A stretch of DNA of 6,633 bases from SZUA-146 sp963922815 (GCA_963922815.1 CAWUKD010000184.1:1-6633); one strand, 5' to 3'; shown: positions 1-6,505, counted from the stretch's first letter. The notes: generated by a model not told the origin, from the sequence alone. A program made the numbers and translations.

Positions 1-48
1 GACCTACGCCTTGTAAGGGCGCCGCTCTCCCAGCTGAGCTAAGCACCC
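1..48 (-). tRNA. tRNA-Val(UAC), 5' part, cut by the window start
   Basis: Read on the minus strand from position 48, the sequence folds as the first 48 nt of a tRNA: 7-nt acceptor strand GGGTGCT, TA, D-stem GCTC/GAGC around loop AGCTGGGA, then anticodon stem GCGCC/GGCGT (one G-T wobble) around loop CTTACAA. The anticodon is TAC (positions 15-13), which reads valine codons. The acceptor, D-arm and anticodon loop resemble bacterial tRNA-Val(UAC). The variable loop begins with AGGTC; the T-arm and 3' end lie outside the window. It starts 21 nt after the hupB stop codon, with no terminator between them, so cotranscription with hupB is likely. Confidence 0.95.
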
Positions 49-69
49 AGTCTCAGCGTTGAAGGCGCG

Positions 70-342
70 CTAGTTTACGGCATCCTTTAACGCTTTACCA
101 GCCTTAAACGCAGCTGCTTTCGAAGCCGGAATATGGAGGGGCTCGCCGGTCTTGGGATTACGTCCTGTTCGTGCCTTTCGGTCGCGAACGACGAAGCTTC
201 CAAAGCCCGCAATACTAACGCTTCCCCCATCGGCCAAAGCGCCTTTAATACTATCAAAAACAGCGTTTACAGCCTCTGTAGCATCCGTTTTGGCTATGTC
301 CGCTTTGGCCGCAACTGCGTCAATCAAATCACCTTTATTCAT
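70..342 (-). CDS. hupB: DNA-binding protein HU-beta
   Basis: A 90-residue HU-family protein, exactly the usual length. HU acts as a homo- or heterodimer that bends and compacts DNA in the nucleoid, with little sequence preference. The N-terminal helical dimerisation part (MNKGDLIDAVAAKADI, residues 1-16) is followed by the family motif GFGSF at 46-50, the arginine- and lysine-rich DNA-embracing arm around RTGRNPKTGE (58-67), whose Pro63 corresponds to the intercalating proline of the family, and the C-terminal IPASKAAAFKAGKALKDAVN (71-90), which closely matches E. coli HupB. IHF is less likely because of this C-terminus and the position directly after lon, which is the hupB locus. The ATG at 342 has the ribosome binding site AGGAG (357-353) 10 nt upstream. 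The stop is TAG. The gene lies 134 nt after lon and 21 nt before tRNA-Val. I found no convincing promoter of its own. Confidence 0.97.
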   Translation of the reverse strand: MNKGDLIDAVAAKADIAKTDATEAVNAVFDSIKGALADGGSVSIAGFGSFVVRDRKARTGRNPKTGEPLHIPASKAAAFKAGKALKDAVN

Positions 343-352
343 GATCCGGAGT

Positions 353-357
353 CTCCT
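353..357 (-). promoter_or_regulatory. Ribosome binding site of hupB
   Basis: AGGAG on the minus strand, 10 nt before the hupB ATG. A small perfect inverted repeat, GAATC-AAG-GATTC (372-360), ends 3 bases upstream of it and could influence ribosome access. Confidence 0.75.
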
Positions 358-404
358 GTGAATCCTTGATTCGTCGCGTATTTCAGTGCGACATAAAACT
401 TACT

Positions 405-420
405 CGTGGCGACAGCCACG
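405..420 (-). other. Small perfect hairpin in the lon-hupB gap
   Basis: On the minus strand CGTGGC-TGTC-GCCACG makes a perfect 6-bp GC-rich stem with a 4-base loop. It is followed, after AGTAAG, by only four T residues. That is too interrupted for a confident intrinsic terminator, but it might reduce read-through from lon or mark a processing or stabilising element ahead of hupB. Confidence 0.4.
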
Positions 421-433
421 TCGATCTACCTGA

Positions 434-461
434 TCAATGCGTATTACCTGGCCCGCATTAA
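434..461 (-). repeat. Inverted repeat just downstream of lon
   Basis: TTAATGCG (461-454) and CGCATTGA (441-434) pair over 8 bp with one wobble around a 12-base loop, beginning 15 nt past the lon stop codon. No T-tract follows, so it does not qualify as an intrinsic terminator. A 3'-end stabilising hairpin of the lon mRNA, or chance, are both possible. Confidence 0.35.
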
Positions 462-476
462 CCTTATCGTTCGATT

Positions 477-2915
477 TTAGTGCGGTCGAACCGCGTCGTC
501 CGTCGCATCTTTAGCTGATTTTTTCTTCGCGGTCGCCTTCTGACCACCTTTGCCCGCGGTCGGAGGGTGCACCAGAGCCACTTCCGCCACCTGATCAAAC
601 CATTTAACCGGGATTATTTCCAGGTGGCCTTTAATATCATCCGATATCTCAACCAGATCCTTGGCGTTTTCCTCCGGAATAATCACCGTGTTGATGCCGC
701 CCCGATGCGCCGCCAGCAGCTTCTCTTTCAGCCCACCGATTGGCAGAACCTCGCCCCGAAGCGTAATTTCACCCGTCATGGCAACGTCTGCGCGGACCGG
801 CGTGTTCGTCAGAGCCGACACAAGGGCCGTACACATGCCGATACCCGCACTGGGACCATCCTTCGGTGTTGCGCCTTCAGGCACGTGCACGTGGATGTCC
901 TGCTTCGAATGGAAGTCCTCAGCCAGACCCAGCACCTTCGCGCGGCTGCGCACGACGGTCATGGCGGCCTGGATTGATTCCTGCATGACATCGCCGAGCT
1001 GACCGGTATTAATCAGCTTGCCTTTGCCAGCAACGGTCGCAACTTCGATAGTGAGCAATTCTCCGCCGACTTCAGTCCACGCAAGTCCCGTAACCTGACC
1101 CACCTGATTGTTCTCTTCGGCAAGACCGAAGCGGAATTTGCGCACGCCCAGGTATTCATCCAGCGTACTGCTATCGACTATTACCGGTGTAGGCGGCTTC
1201 TCAAGAAGCAGCTTCTTGACCACTTTTCGACAAATCTTCGACACTTCGCGCTCGAGGCTACGGACACCGGCCTCCCGCGTGTAGTAGCGAACAATATCCA
1301 GCAGGCTTTCATCGGCAATTTCGAGCTCGGACTCTTTGAGTCCGTTTTGCTTCATCTGCTTGGGCACCAGATAACGACGCGCAATGTTGGTTTTCTCATC
1401 TTCCGTATAGCCCGGCAGACGAATGACTTCCATGCGATCGAGCAGCGGTGCCGGAATATTCAGGCTGTTGGCGGTACAGACAAACATGACGTCCGACAGG
1501 TCAAAGTCCACTTCAAGATAGTGATCATTGAAGGACGTGTTTTGCTCGGGATCCAGCACTTCAAGCAGGGCTGAAGAAGGATCGCCACGGAAGTCCATCG
1601 ACATCTTGTCGATTTCATCCAGCAAGAACAAAGGATTACGCACGGTCACCTTGGACAGGTTTTGCACAATCTTGCCTGGCATCGATCCGATATAGGTGCG
1701 ACGGTGCCCGCGAATTTCGGCCTCATCACGCACGCCACCGAGTGACATACGGACAAACTTGCGATTGGTTGCGCGCGCAATGCTCTGACCCAGAGAGGTT
1801 TTACCCACGCCGGGAGGGCCCACCAGACACAGAATCGGCCCCTTGAGCTTGCGTACCCGTTGCTGAACCGCAAGATATTCAAGAATACGTTCCTTGACCT
1901 TCTCAAGACCATAGTGGTCTTCCTCAAGTACGCGCTCGGCTTTCTCGAGCGAACGTGAAATCTTGGTGCGCTTCTTCCAGGGTGCCTTGACCAGCCAGTC
2001 GATGTAGTTGCGAACCACCGTCGCTTCGGCAGACATCGGCGACATCATTTTAAGTTTGTTCAACTCCGACGTGGCCTTCTCAACGGCTTCGTCGGACATA
2101 CCGGCTGACTCGATGCGATTCTCAAGCTCCTGCAGTTCGTTCGGCGAATCTTCCATTTCGCCCAGCTCTTTTTGAATGGCCTTCATCTGCTCATTCAAAT
2201 AATACTCACGCTGGCTTTTTTCCATTTGCTGCTTAACGCGGCCACGGATGCGTTTTTCAACCTGAAGCAGATCGATCTCGCCTTCGATCAGGCCCAGCAC
2301 CATTTCCAGCCGCGGCTGTGTTTCATTGGTCTCCAGCACCTGTTGCTTGATATCAACACCAAGCGACATATGGGCGACAATCGTATCTGCAAGTCGGCTG
2401 CTGTCGTCGATGCCGGACAGCGAAGTCAGCACCTCGGGCGGCACTTTCTTGTTCAGTTTGACGTACTGCTCAAACTGAGACACGACAGACCGTGACAGGA
2501 CTTTGAGTTCCTGCTCCGAGTTTTCAGTATCGCCTTCCAACCCTTCCACGCTCGCGGTGAAAAAGTCATCAAGTTCAAGGTCGATCAAATTGACCCGACG
2601 CTTGCCCTCGACAAGCACCTTGTCGGTGCCATCGGGCATTTTTACCAGCTGGAGTATGTTTGCAAGCGTGCCCACGCGATAGACGTCATCTTCGCCGGGA
2701 TCATCGGTATCGGCCTGTTTCTGAGCGACCAATACGATCTGTTTACCCTGCTCGACCGCCTGTTCAAGCGCCAGCTTGGATTTTTCTCGACCCATGAACA
2801 GCGGGATCACCATATGGGGATACACCACAACATCACGAAGCGGTACAACCGGCAGGCTGCCCTCCGGGAGCGCTGTTACTGATTTACTGGCGGGTTTACT
2901 GGTTTTGTCAGACAC
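477..2915 (-). CDS. lon: ATP-dependent Lon protease (LonA type)
   Basis: Lon is a cytosolic hexameric AAA+ serine protease that degrades misfolded proteins and specific regulators. At 812 residues it is slightly longer than E. coli Lon (784). The N-terminal substrate-binding domain begins at about residue 20 (LPVVPLRDVVVYP) and is followed by a charged helical region (about 215-290). The AAA+ module carries Walker A GPPGVGKT (366-373) and Walker B LFLLDEID (429-436). The protease domain has PKDGPSAG with nucleophile Ser689, and GGLKEK with catalytic Lys732, 43 residues later as in E. coli (S679/K722). The start is GTG at 2915 with AAGGA 8 nt upstream; the stop is TAA. The last roughly 25 residues are lysine- and alanine-rich (KATAKKKSAKDA), a low-complexity tail. 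It lies 109 nt after clpX. No convincing sigma70 or heat-shock promoter was found in that gap. Confidence 0.98.
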   Translation of the reverse strand: MSDKTSKPASKSVTALPEGSLPVVPLRDVVVYPHMVIPLFMGREKSKLALEQAVEQGKQIVLVAQKQADTDDPGEDDVYRVGTLANILQLVKMPDGTDKVLVEGKRRVNLIDLELDDFFTASVEGLEGDTENSEQELKVLSRSVVSQFEQYVKLNKKVPPEVLTSLSGIDDSSRLADTIVAHMSLGVDIKQQVLETNETQPRLEMVLGLIEGEIDLLQVEKRIRGRVKQQMEKSQREYYLNEQMKAIQKELGEMEDSPNELQELENRIESAGMSDEAVEKATSELNKLKMMSPMSAEATVVRNYIDWLVKAPWKKRTKISRSLEKAERVLEEDHYGLEKVKERILEYLAVQQRVRKLKGPILCLVGPPGVGKTSLGQSIARATNRKFVRMSLGGVRDEAEIRGHRRTYIGSMPGKIVQNLSKVTVRNPLFLLDEIDKMSMDFRGDPSSALLEVLDPEQNTSFNDHYLEVDFDLSDVMFVCTANSLNIPAPLLDRMEVIRLPGYTEDEKTNIARRYLVPKQMKQNGLKESELEIADESLLDIVRYYTREAGVRSLEREVSKICRKVVKKLLLEKPPTPVIVDSSTLDEYLGVRKFRFGLAEENNQVGQVTGLAWTEVGGELLTIEVATVAGKGKLINTGQLGDVMQESIQAAMTVVRSRAKVLGLAEDFHSKQDIHVHVPEGATPKDGPSAGIGMCTALVSALTNTPVRADVAMTGEITLRGEVLPIGGLKEKLLAAHRGGINTVIIPEENAKDLVEISDDIKGHLEIIPVKWFDQVAEVALVHPPTAGKGGQKATAKKKSAKDATDDAVRPH

Positions 2916-2923
2916 TGAATATT

Positions 2924-2928
2924 TCCTT
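2924..2928 (-). promoter_or_regulatory. Ribosome binding site of lon, supporting a GTG start
   Basis: AAGGA (within AAAGGAAA) lies 8 nt upstream of the GTG at 2915. It supports initiation at this non-ATG codon. The start is further supported by the following residues, which lead into the conserved LonA N-terminal domain. Confidence 0.8.
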
Positions 2929-2961
2929 TACGGCGCCTAAGCGCTCGGGGGTGAAGCGTAA

Positions 2962-2974
2962 CGTCAAAATGACG
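2962..2974. repeat. 13-bp inverted repeat in the clpX-lon gap
   Basis: CGTCA-AAA-TGACG is a perfect 5+3+5 inverted repeat. A second, nested pairing, AGCGT (2955-2959) with ACGCT (2972-2976), overlaps it, so the two could compete in RNA. It could be a protein-binding site upstream of lon or an RNA hairpin. On the minus strand it includes TTGACG, a good -35-like hexamer, but no matching -10 follows at 16-18 nt. Confidence 0.4.
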
Positions 2975-2983
2975 CTGGTTCAT

Positions 2984-3002
2984 GCGCACCGGTCAGGCGC
3001 GC
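2984..3002 (-). other. GC-rich hairpin downstream of clpX
   Basis: On the minus strand GCGCGCC-TGACC-GGTGCGC forms a 7-bp stem with one G-U pair and a 5-base loop, starting about 22 nt past the clpX stop. No T-tract follows, so it is not a standard intrinsic terminator. Read-through from clpX into lon therefore appears possible. It may be a pause or mRNA-stabilising structure. Confidence 0.4.
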
Positions 3003-3024
3003 GTTGGAAAAGCACACGTGTTGA

Positions 3025-4335
3025 CTAAATATCTGAACCCGTAGGGCGTTGCGAGCTTTCATTGCTCGCGGACCCGTCTTCGGACTCGTAAATAACGTAT
3101 GGCGTATTTTCGCCGGTCACCACTGACTCATCCACCACGACTTTTGTTGCATTTTGCATATCGGGTAGATCATACATGGTGTCGAGAAGTACGTTTTCAA
3201 GTATGGTGCGCAGCCCGCGAGCACCAGTCTTGCGCTCCATGGCGCGTTTGGCGATCGCACGCAGCGCGTCTTCCCGCAGTTCCAGCTCGGCACCTTCCAT
3301 CTCAAACAGCCGGCGATACTGCTTGGCCAGCGCATTCTTGGGTTCTACCAGAATGGTCACCAGCGCATCTTCGTCAAGCTCTTCAAGCGTAGCCACCACA
3401 GGCAGACGACCCACAAACTCGGGGATGAGACCGAATTTGATCAGGTCTTCCGGCTCCGTGTCATGGAATACTTCGCCGATATTGATGTCATCTTCGCTGC
3501 CTTTGATTTCGGCGACGAACCCGATACCGCTCTTCTGGGAGCGATTCACGATGATTTTTTCAAGGCCAGCGAATGCGCCACCACAGATAAACAGGATGTT
3601 GGACGTGTCCACCTGCAGAAACTCCTGCTGTGGATGCTTGCGACCGCCCTGGGGTGGCACCGAAGCGACGGTACCTTCAATCAGCTTGAGCAGCGCCTGC
3701 TGAACACCTTCACCAGATACGTCACGCGTAATTGAAGGGTTATCCGACTTGCGCGAGATTTTGTCGATTTCGTCAATGTAAACAATACCCGTCTGAGCCT
3801 TGTCGACATCGTAGTCACATTTTTGCAGCAACTTCTGAATGATGTTTTCAACGTCCTCACCGACATAGCCCGCTTCGGTAAGCGTCGTCGCGTCAGCGAT
3901 AGTAAACGGTACGTTCAGCAATCGAGCCAGAGTTTCGGCCAGCAGCGTCTTGCCACAACCGGTGGGACCGATCAGCAAAATGTTGCTCTTGGACAGTTCT
4001 ACTTCGCTCTTGCCGTTGTCGCCGCGACGCGTTTGCAGTCGCTTGTAGTGGTTGTAGACAGCCACTGAAAGGACTTTCTTGGCCCGCTGCTGACCAATGA
4101 CATATTCGTCCAGCGTGGCTTTGATCTCGTGCGGAGTGGGTAACTTGTCGTCACCGCCTTCGGTACGATCTTCAAGCTCTTCGCGAATGATGTCGTTACA
4201 CAGTTCGACGCACTCGTCGCAGACAAAAACAGACGGTCCGGCAATGAGTTTACGAACTTCATGCTGACTCTTTCCGCAGAAGGAGCAGTACAGCAATTTG
4301 CCGTCTTCGCTCTTGCCTCGTGTATCGTCGCTCAT
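3025..4335 (-). CDS. clpX: ClpX, ATP-dependent unfoldase subunit of the ClpXP protease
   Basis: ClpX is a hexameric AAA+ ring that recognises, unfolds and threads substrates (for example ssrA-tagged proteins) into ClpP. The product is 436 residues against 424 in E. coli. The N-terminal zinc-binding domain has Cys17, Cys20, Cys39 and Cys42 within YCSFCGKSQ and VCDECVELC. The AAA+ part shows Walker A GPTGCGKT (123-130), pore-1 loop GYVG (156-159), Walker B IVYIDEID (184-191), pore-2 RKH (232-234), the ClpP-docking tripeptide IGF (271-273), the arginine finger in EFVGRLP (Arg310) and the sensor-2 motif GARGLR (Arg373). The C-terminus is an acidic, serine-rich tail. The ATG at 4335 has GGAG 8 nt upstream; the stop is TAG. 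A terminator and a promoter lie between clpP and this gene, so it probably has its own transcript as well as any read-through. Confidence 0.98.
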   Translation of the reverse strand: MSDDTRGKSEDGKLLYCSFCGKSQHEVRKLIAGPSVFVCDECVELCNDIIREELEDRTEGGDDKLPTPHEIKATLDEYVIGQQRAKKVLSVAVYNHYKRLQTRRGDNGKSEVELSKSNILLIGPTGCGKTLLAETLARLLNVPFTIADATTLTEAGYVGEDVENIIQKLLQKCDYDVDKAQTGIVYIDEIDKISRKSDNPSITRDVSGEGVQQALLKLIEGTVASVPPQGGRKHPQQEFLQVDTSNILFICGGAFAGLEKIIVNRSQKSGIGFVAEIKGSEDDINIGEVFHDTEPEDLIKFGLIPEFVGRLPVVATLEELDEDALVTILVEPKNALAKQYRRLFEMEGAELELREDALRAIAKRAMERKTGARGLRTILENVLLDTMYDLPDMQNATKVVVDESVVTGENTPYVIYESEDGSASNESSQRPTGSDI

Positions 4336-4361
4336 CCAGCGGTCTCCAGCATTTTACGTGC

Positions 4362-4378
4362 GGGCACCCAATGCGCCC
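4362..4378 (-). other. Possible leader hairpin of clpX
   Basis: On the minus strand GGGCGC-ATTGG-GTGCCC makes a 6-bp stem with one G-U pair. It lies inside the predicted clpX 5' untranslated region and upstream of the ribosome binding site GGAG (4347-4344), which it leaves free. It may stabilise the mRNA; no regulatory role can be shown from sequence. Confidence 0.35.
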
Positions 4379-4389
4379 ACGCAGCTTCA

Positions 4390-4418
4390 ATAATAGCGAG
4401 CTTACAACCGATTCGCAA
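4390..4418 (-). promoter_or_regulatory. Predicted sigma70-type promoter of clpX
   Basis: On the minus strand the -35 hexamer TTGCGA (4418-4413; 4 of 6 consensus bases) and the -10 hexamer TATTAT (4395-4390; 5 of 6) are separated by exactly 17 nt. Transcription would start near 4383, giving a leader of about 48 nt before the clpX ATG. The -35 overlaps the end of the T-tract of the clpP terminator, so clpP transcription ends where clpX transcription is set up. Confidence 0.6.
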
Positions 4419-4463
4419 AGAAAAACTCCAACGGCTTGGAATCAGTATAAATACAAGCCGTTG
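4417..4463 (-). terminator. Strong intrinsic terminator after clpP
   Basis: On the minus strand CAACGGCTTG (4463-4454) and CAAGCCGTTG (4438-4429) form a perfect 10-bp stem around a 15-base loop, followed by GAG, TTTTT, C and TTT. It begins 17 nt beyond the clpP stop codon. The plus strand has TTTTCTTT directly after its own copy of the stem (4463 onward), so the element could also stop transcription in the opposite direction. Confidence 0.88.
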
Positions 4464-4480
4464 TTTTCTTTGGTCTTTTG

Positions 4481-5128
4481 CTATTCCGCTACCGCAACGT
4501 CAGGGCGTCGATCAAGCACTTCGTCGATGAGCCCGTACTCTTTGGCGGTTGCAGCGTCCATAAAATTGTCTCGTTCGGTGTCTTTTTCGATCGTTTCCAC
4601 CGACTGACCGGTGTGTTTTGACAGAATTTTGTTCAATCGGTCGCGTACCAGCAGGATTTCACGAGCATGAATATCGATGTCGGATGCCTGCCCCTGGTAC
4701 CCGCCAAGCGGCTGGTGAATCATCATTCGGGAATGCGGCAGGCAGTAGCGCTTGCCTTCGGCACCACCGGCCAGCAGCAGCGCACCCATACTCGCCGCCT
4801 GACCCAGGCAAATAGTGCTCACATCGGGCTTGATAAACTGCATGGTGTCATAAACCGACAGACCGGCGCTCACGACACCGCCCGGAGAATTAATGTAGAT
4901 GCTGATGTCTTTGTCGGCGTTCTCTGATTCCAGGAACAGAAGCTGAGCCACAATCAGATTGGCCATATGGTCTTCGACCTGGCCAACGACAAAAATAACC
5001 CGCTCTTTCAACAGGCGCGAATAGATATCGTACGAACGTTCGCCCCGAGCCGTTTGCTCAACGACCATAGGCACCAGAGCATTCGCGATCGGGTCCATGG
5101 ATCCTGCATTATTCTTGTGGCCTGTCAT
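4481..5128 (-). CDS. clpP: ClpP, proteolytic subunit of the Clp protease
   Basis: ClpP is a serine peptidase that stacks as two seven-subunit rings and degrades proteins fed by ClpX or ClpA. From the chosen ATG at 5128 the product is 215 residues, near the 207 of E. coli. The catalytic triad is Ser113 (GQAASMGA), His138 (RMMIHQP) and Asp187 (DTERDNF), with the same spacings, 25 and 49, as E. coli. The likely propeptide is residues 1-16, with the mature protein beginning at ALVPMV (17-22). An in-frame GTG at 5191 would add 21 residues, but it has no ribosome binding site, and the added sequence does not resemble ClpP. The ATG at 5128 has AGGAG 7 nt upstream. The stop is TAG. It follows tig by 87 nt and ends at a strong terminator, which puts it in one unit with tig unless a promoter was missed. 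Confidence 0.97.
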   Translation of the reverse strand: MTGHKNNAGSMDPIANALVPMVVEQTARGERSYDIYSRLLKERVIFVVGQVEDHMANLIVAQLLFLESENADKDISIYINSPGGVVSAGLSVYDTMQFIKPDVSTICLGQAASMGALLLAGGAEGKRYCLPHSRMMIHQPLGGYQGQASDIDIHAREILLVRDRLNKILSKHTGQSVETIEKDTERDNFMDAATAKEYGLIDEVLDRRPDVAVAE

Positions 5129-5135
5129 GTCTGCA

Positions 5136-5140
5136 CTCCT
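5136..5140 (-). promoter_or_regulatory. Ribosome binding site that sets the clpP start
   Basis: AGGAG on the minus strand, 7 nt before the ATG at 5128. It is the reason for preferring this start over the GTG 63 nt further upstream, where no Shine-Dalgarno sequence is visible. Confidence 0.85.
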
Positions 5141-5176
5141 GTCATTGCCATCGCTGCGGCATGTGGGGTTGATAGC

Positions 5177-5189
5177 GCAGCCAGGCTGC
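5177..5189. repeat. 13-bp palindrome in the tig-clpP gap
   Basis: GCAGCC-A-GGCTGC is a perfect 6+1+6 palindrome about 50 nt upstream of the clpP start. The single-base centre is too short for a full RNA hairpin (4 bp could still form), so a dimeric protein site is as plausible as an RNA structure. No known operator was recognised. Confidence 0.4.
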
Positions 5190-5215
5190 ACGGTCGGGTT
5201 GTAAACGAACTATTC

Positions 5216-6505
5216 TCAGCCATTCATTGCTTCGTCAAAAGACAAAACTTTCTCGGTAGCGTCTGCCTTCTCAATCAGCAACGACACGACCTGCTCTTCC
5301 ATGACCATCGCTTCGAGCTGCTGCATGATCTGCGGGTTACTACGGTACTGCTTCATAACCTCATCGCTCTGCTCATAGCTGCCCGTAATACTGGCCAGCT
5401 TCTCATCAACCTGCTCAGAGCTCACCTTGAGTTCCTGCGATGTAATCACTTCATTAATCAGAAGTCTGAGACCTACGTGCCGTTTCGCCTGTTCGGTATA
5501 CATTTCGGCCGGTGGCAGCTGAGCCGGATCGGTCACGCCCATGCGTCGACCGGTGTCCTCACGCATAGCCTGAGTTTCCTGCTCAACCAGCGCTTTGGGC
5601 AATTCAAACTCGTTCGCATCCCAGAACGCGTCCAGTGCGGCCTGCCGACGAGCGCCACTTAAACGCTCAGTCAACTCACGATCCATATTGTCTTTCACAG
5701 ACTCGCGGAATTTCTCAACAGTGGCCTCTGCGACGCCAAATTCCTTGATAAAGCTCTCATCAACTTCAGGCAGCTCCTGAATCTCGACTTTTCTTGCGGC
5801 CACAGCAAATGTAGCGGTCTTTCCGGCCAATTCTTTAGCCTGATAGTTTTCCGGGAAATCGACGTCGACGTTCTTCTCATCTCCGACTTTCATGCCTTCC
5901 AGTCCGCTTTCCAGATCCGGAAGCAACTGGCCGGCGCCAATAACCACTTCATAGTTATCCGCCTTGCCGCCTTCGAATTCCTCGCCGTCGAGCGTGCCCG
6001 TGAAATCGATGGTGATGCGGTCGTCCTTCTCGGCGGCCTTGTCGCTTTCAACCCAGGTCGCTCGCTGCTTGCGCAACGTTTCGATCATGGCGTCCAGATC
6101 ACTGTCGCCAACCGAAGAGCTAACCGTTTCGATTTTCAGGCCGTCGAGCTGCTTGATGCTGACTTCCGGAAACACTTCAAAGGTCGCCGTGTACTCAAGG
6201 TCTTTGCCCTGGTCCATTGAAGAAGGCTCAATGCTGGGCTGTCCGGCAGGATTCAGCTTTTCTTCCATTAGCGCGTCGCGATAGCTGGACTCGATCAGAT
6301 CGCCCAGAACTTCACGGTGAACCTGACCGCCAAAGCGTTTTCGAATAACGCTAAATGGCACCTTGCCCTTGCGAAAACCGTCGAGACGAGCGGTTTTACC
6401 GACCTCTTTCAGGCGACTTTCGACTTCGGCACTGACTTTATCGGCAGGAACCTGAACCGTCATTTTGCGTTCAAGCGTGCTAGTAGATTCAACGGAAACT
6501 TGCAT
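5216..6505 (-). CDS. tig: Trigger factor, ribosome-associated chaperone and peptidyl-prolyl isomerase
   Basis: Trigger factor docks on ribosomal protein L23 at the exit tunnel, shelters nascent chains and isomerises prolyl bonds. From the chosen ATG at 6505 the product is 429 residues (E. coli 432). The N-terminal ribosome-binding domain carries the signature GFRKGKVP (43-50), with GFRK at exactly the E. coli positions. The FKBP-like isomerase domain spans about 150-245 (DDRITIDFTG at 161-170, DGEEFEGG at 173-180). The helical substrate-cradling C-terminal domain follows (about 246-429). The start MQVSVEST matches the E. coli MQVSVETT. An in-frame TTG four codons upstream sits directly against AGAGG, so it is poorly placed; the ATG lies 12 nt beyond AGAGG, a long but acceptable spacing. 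The stop is TGA. No promoter is evident between tRNA-Leu and this gene. Confidence 0.98.
   Translation of the reverse strand: MQVSVESTSTLERKMTVQVPADKVSAEVESRLKEVGKTARLDGFRKGKVPFSVIRKRFGGQVHREVLGDLIESSYRDALMEEKLNPAGQPSIEPSSMDQGKDLEYTATFEVFPEVSIKQLDGLKIETVSSSVGDSDLDAMIETLRKQRATWVESDKAAEKDDRITIDFTGTLDGEEFEGGKADNYEVVIGAGQLLPDLESGLEGMKVGDEKNVDVDFPENYQAKELAGKTATFAVAARKVEIQELPEVDESFIKEFGVAEATVEKFRESVKDNMDRELTERLSGARRQAALDAFWDANEFELPKALVEQETQAMREDTGRRMGVTDPAQLPPAEMYTEQAKRHVGLRLLINEVITSQELKVSSEQVDEKLASITGSYEQSDEVMKQYRSNPQIMQQLEAMVMEEQVVSLLIEKADATEKVLSFDEAMNG

Noticed and set aside
2941..2972. TTGACG as the -35 of a lon promoter
   Set aside because: The hexamer is good, but the sequence 16-18 nt downstream is GC-rich and has no -10 match.
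3014..3021. ACACGTGT palindrome after the clpX stop
   Set aside because: An 8-bp palindrome alone is common by chance and has no spacing, repeat or context to support a function.
3176..3703. Plus-strand open frame of 175 codons opposite clpX
   Set aside because: The product is serine-rich low complexity, as expected from the complement of a conserved coding strand. No family was recognised.
4332..4352. Six-codon upstream frame (MLETAG) whose TGA overlaps the clpX ATG
   Set aside because: The ATGA overlap resembles translational coupling, but there is no ribosome binding site before its ATG, and so short a frame arises easily by chance.
5151..5170. CCCCACAT as a heat-shock sigma32 -10 element for clpP
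   Set aside because: No CTTGAAA-like -35 lies 13-17 nt upstream, so a promoter call is not supported.
4967..5662. Plus-strand open frame of 231 codons opposite clpP and tig
   Set aside because: It lies antisense to two clearly real genes, spans their gap, shows no recognised domain, and is explained by codon bias of the opposite strand.
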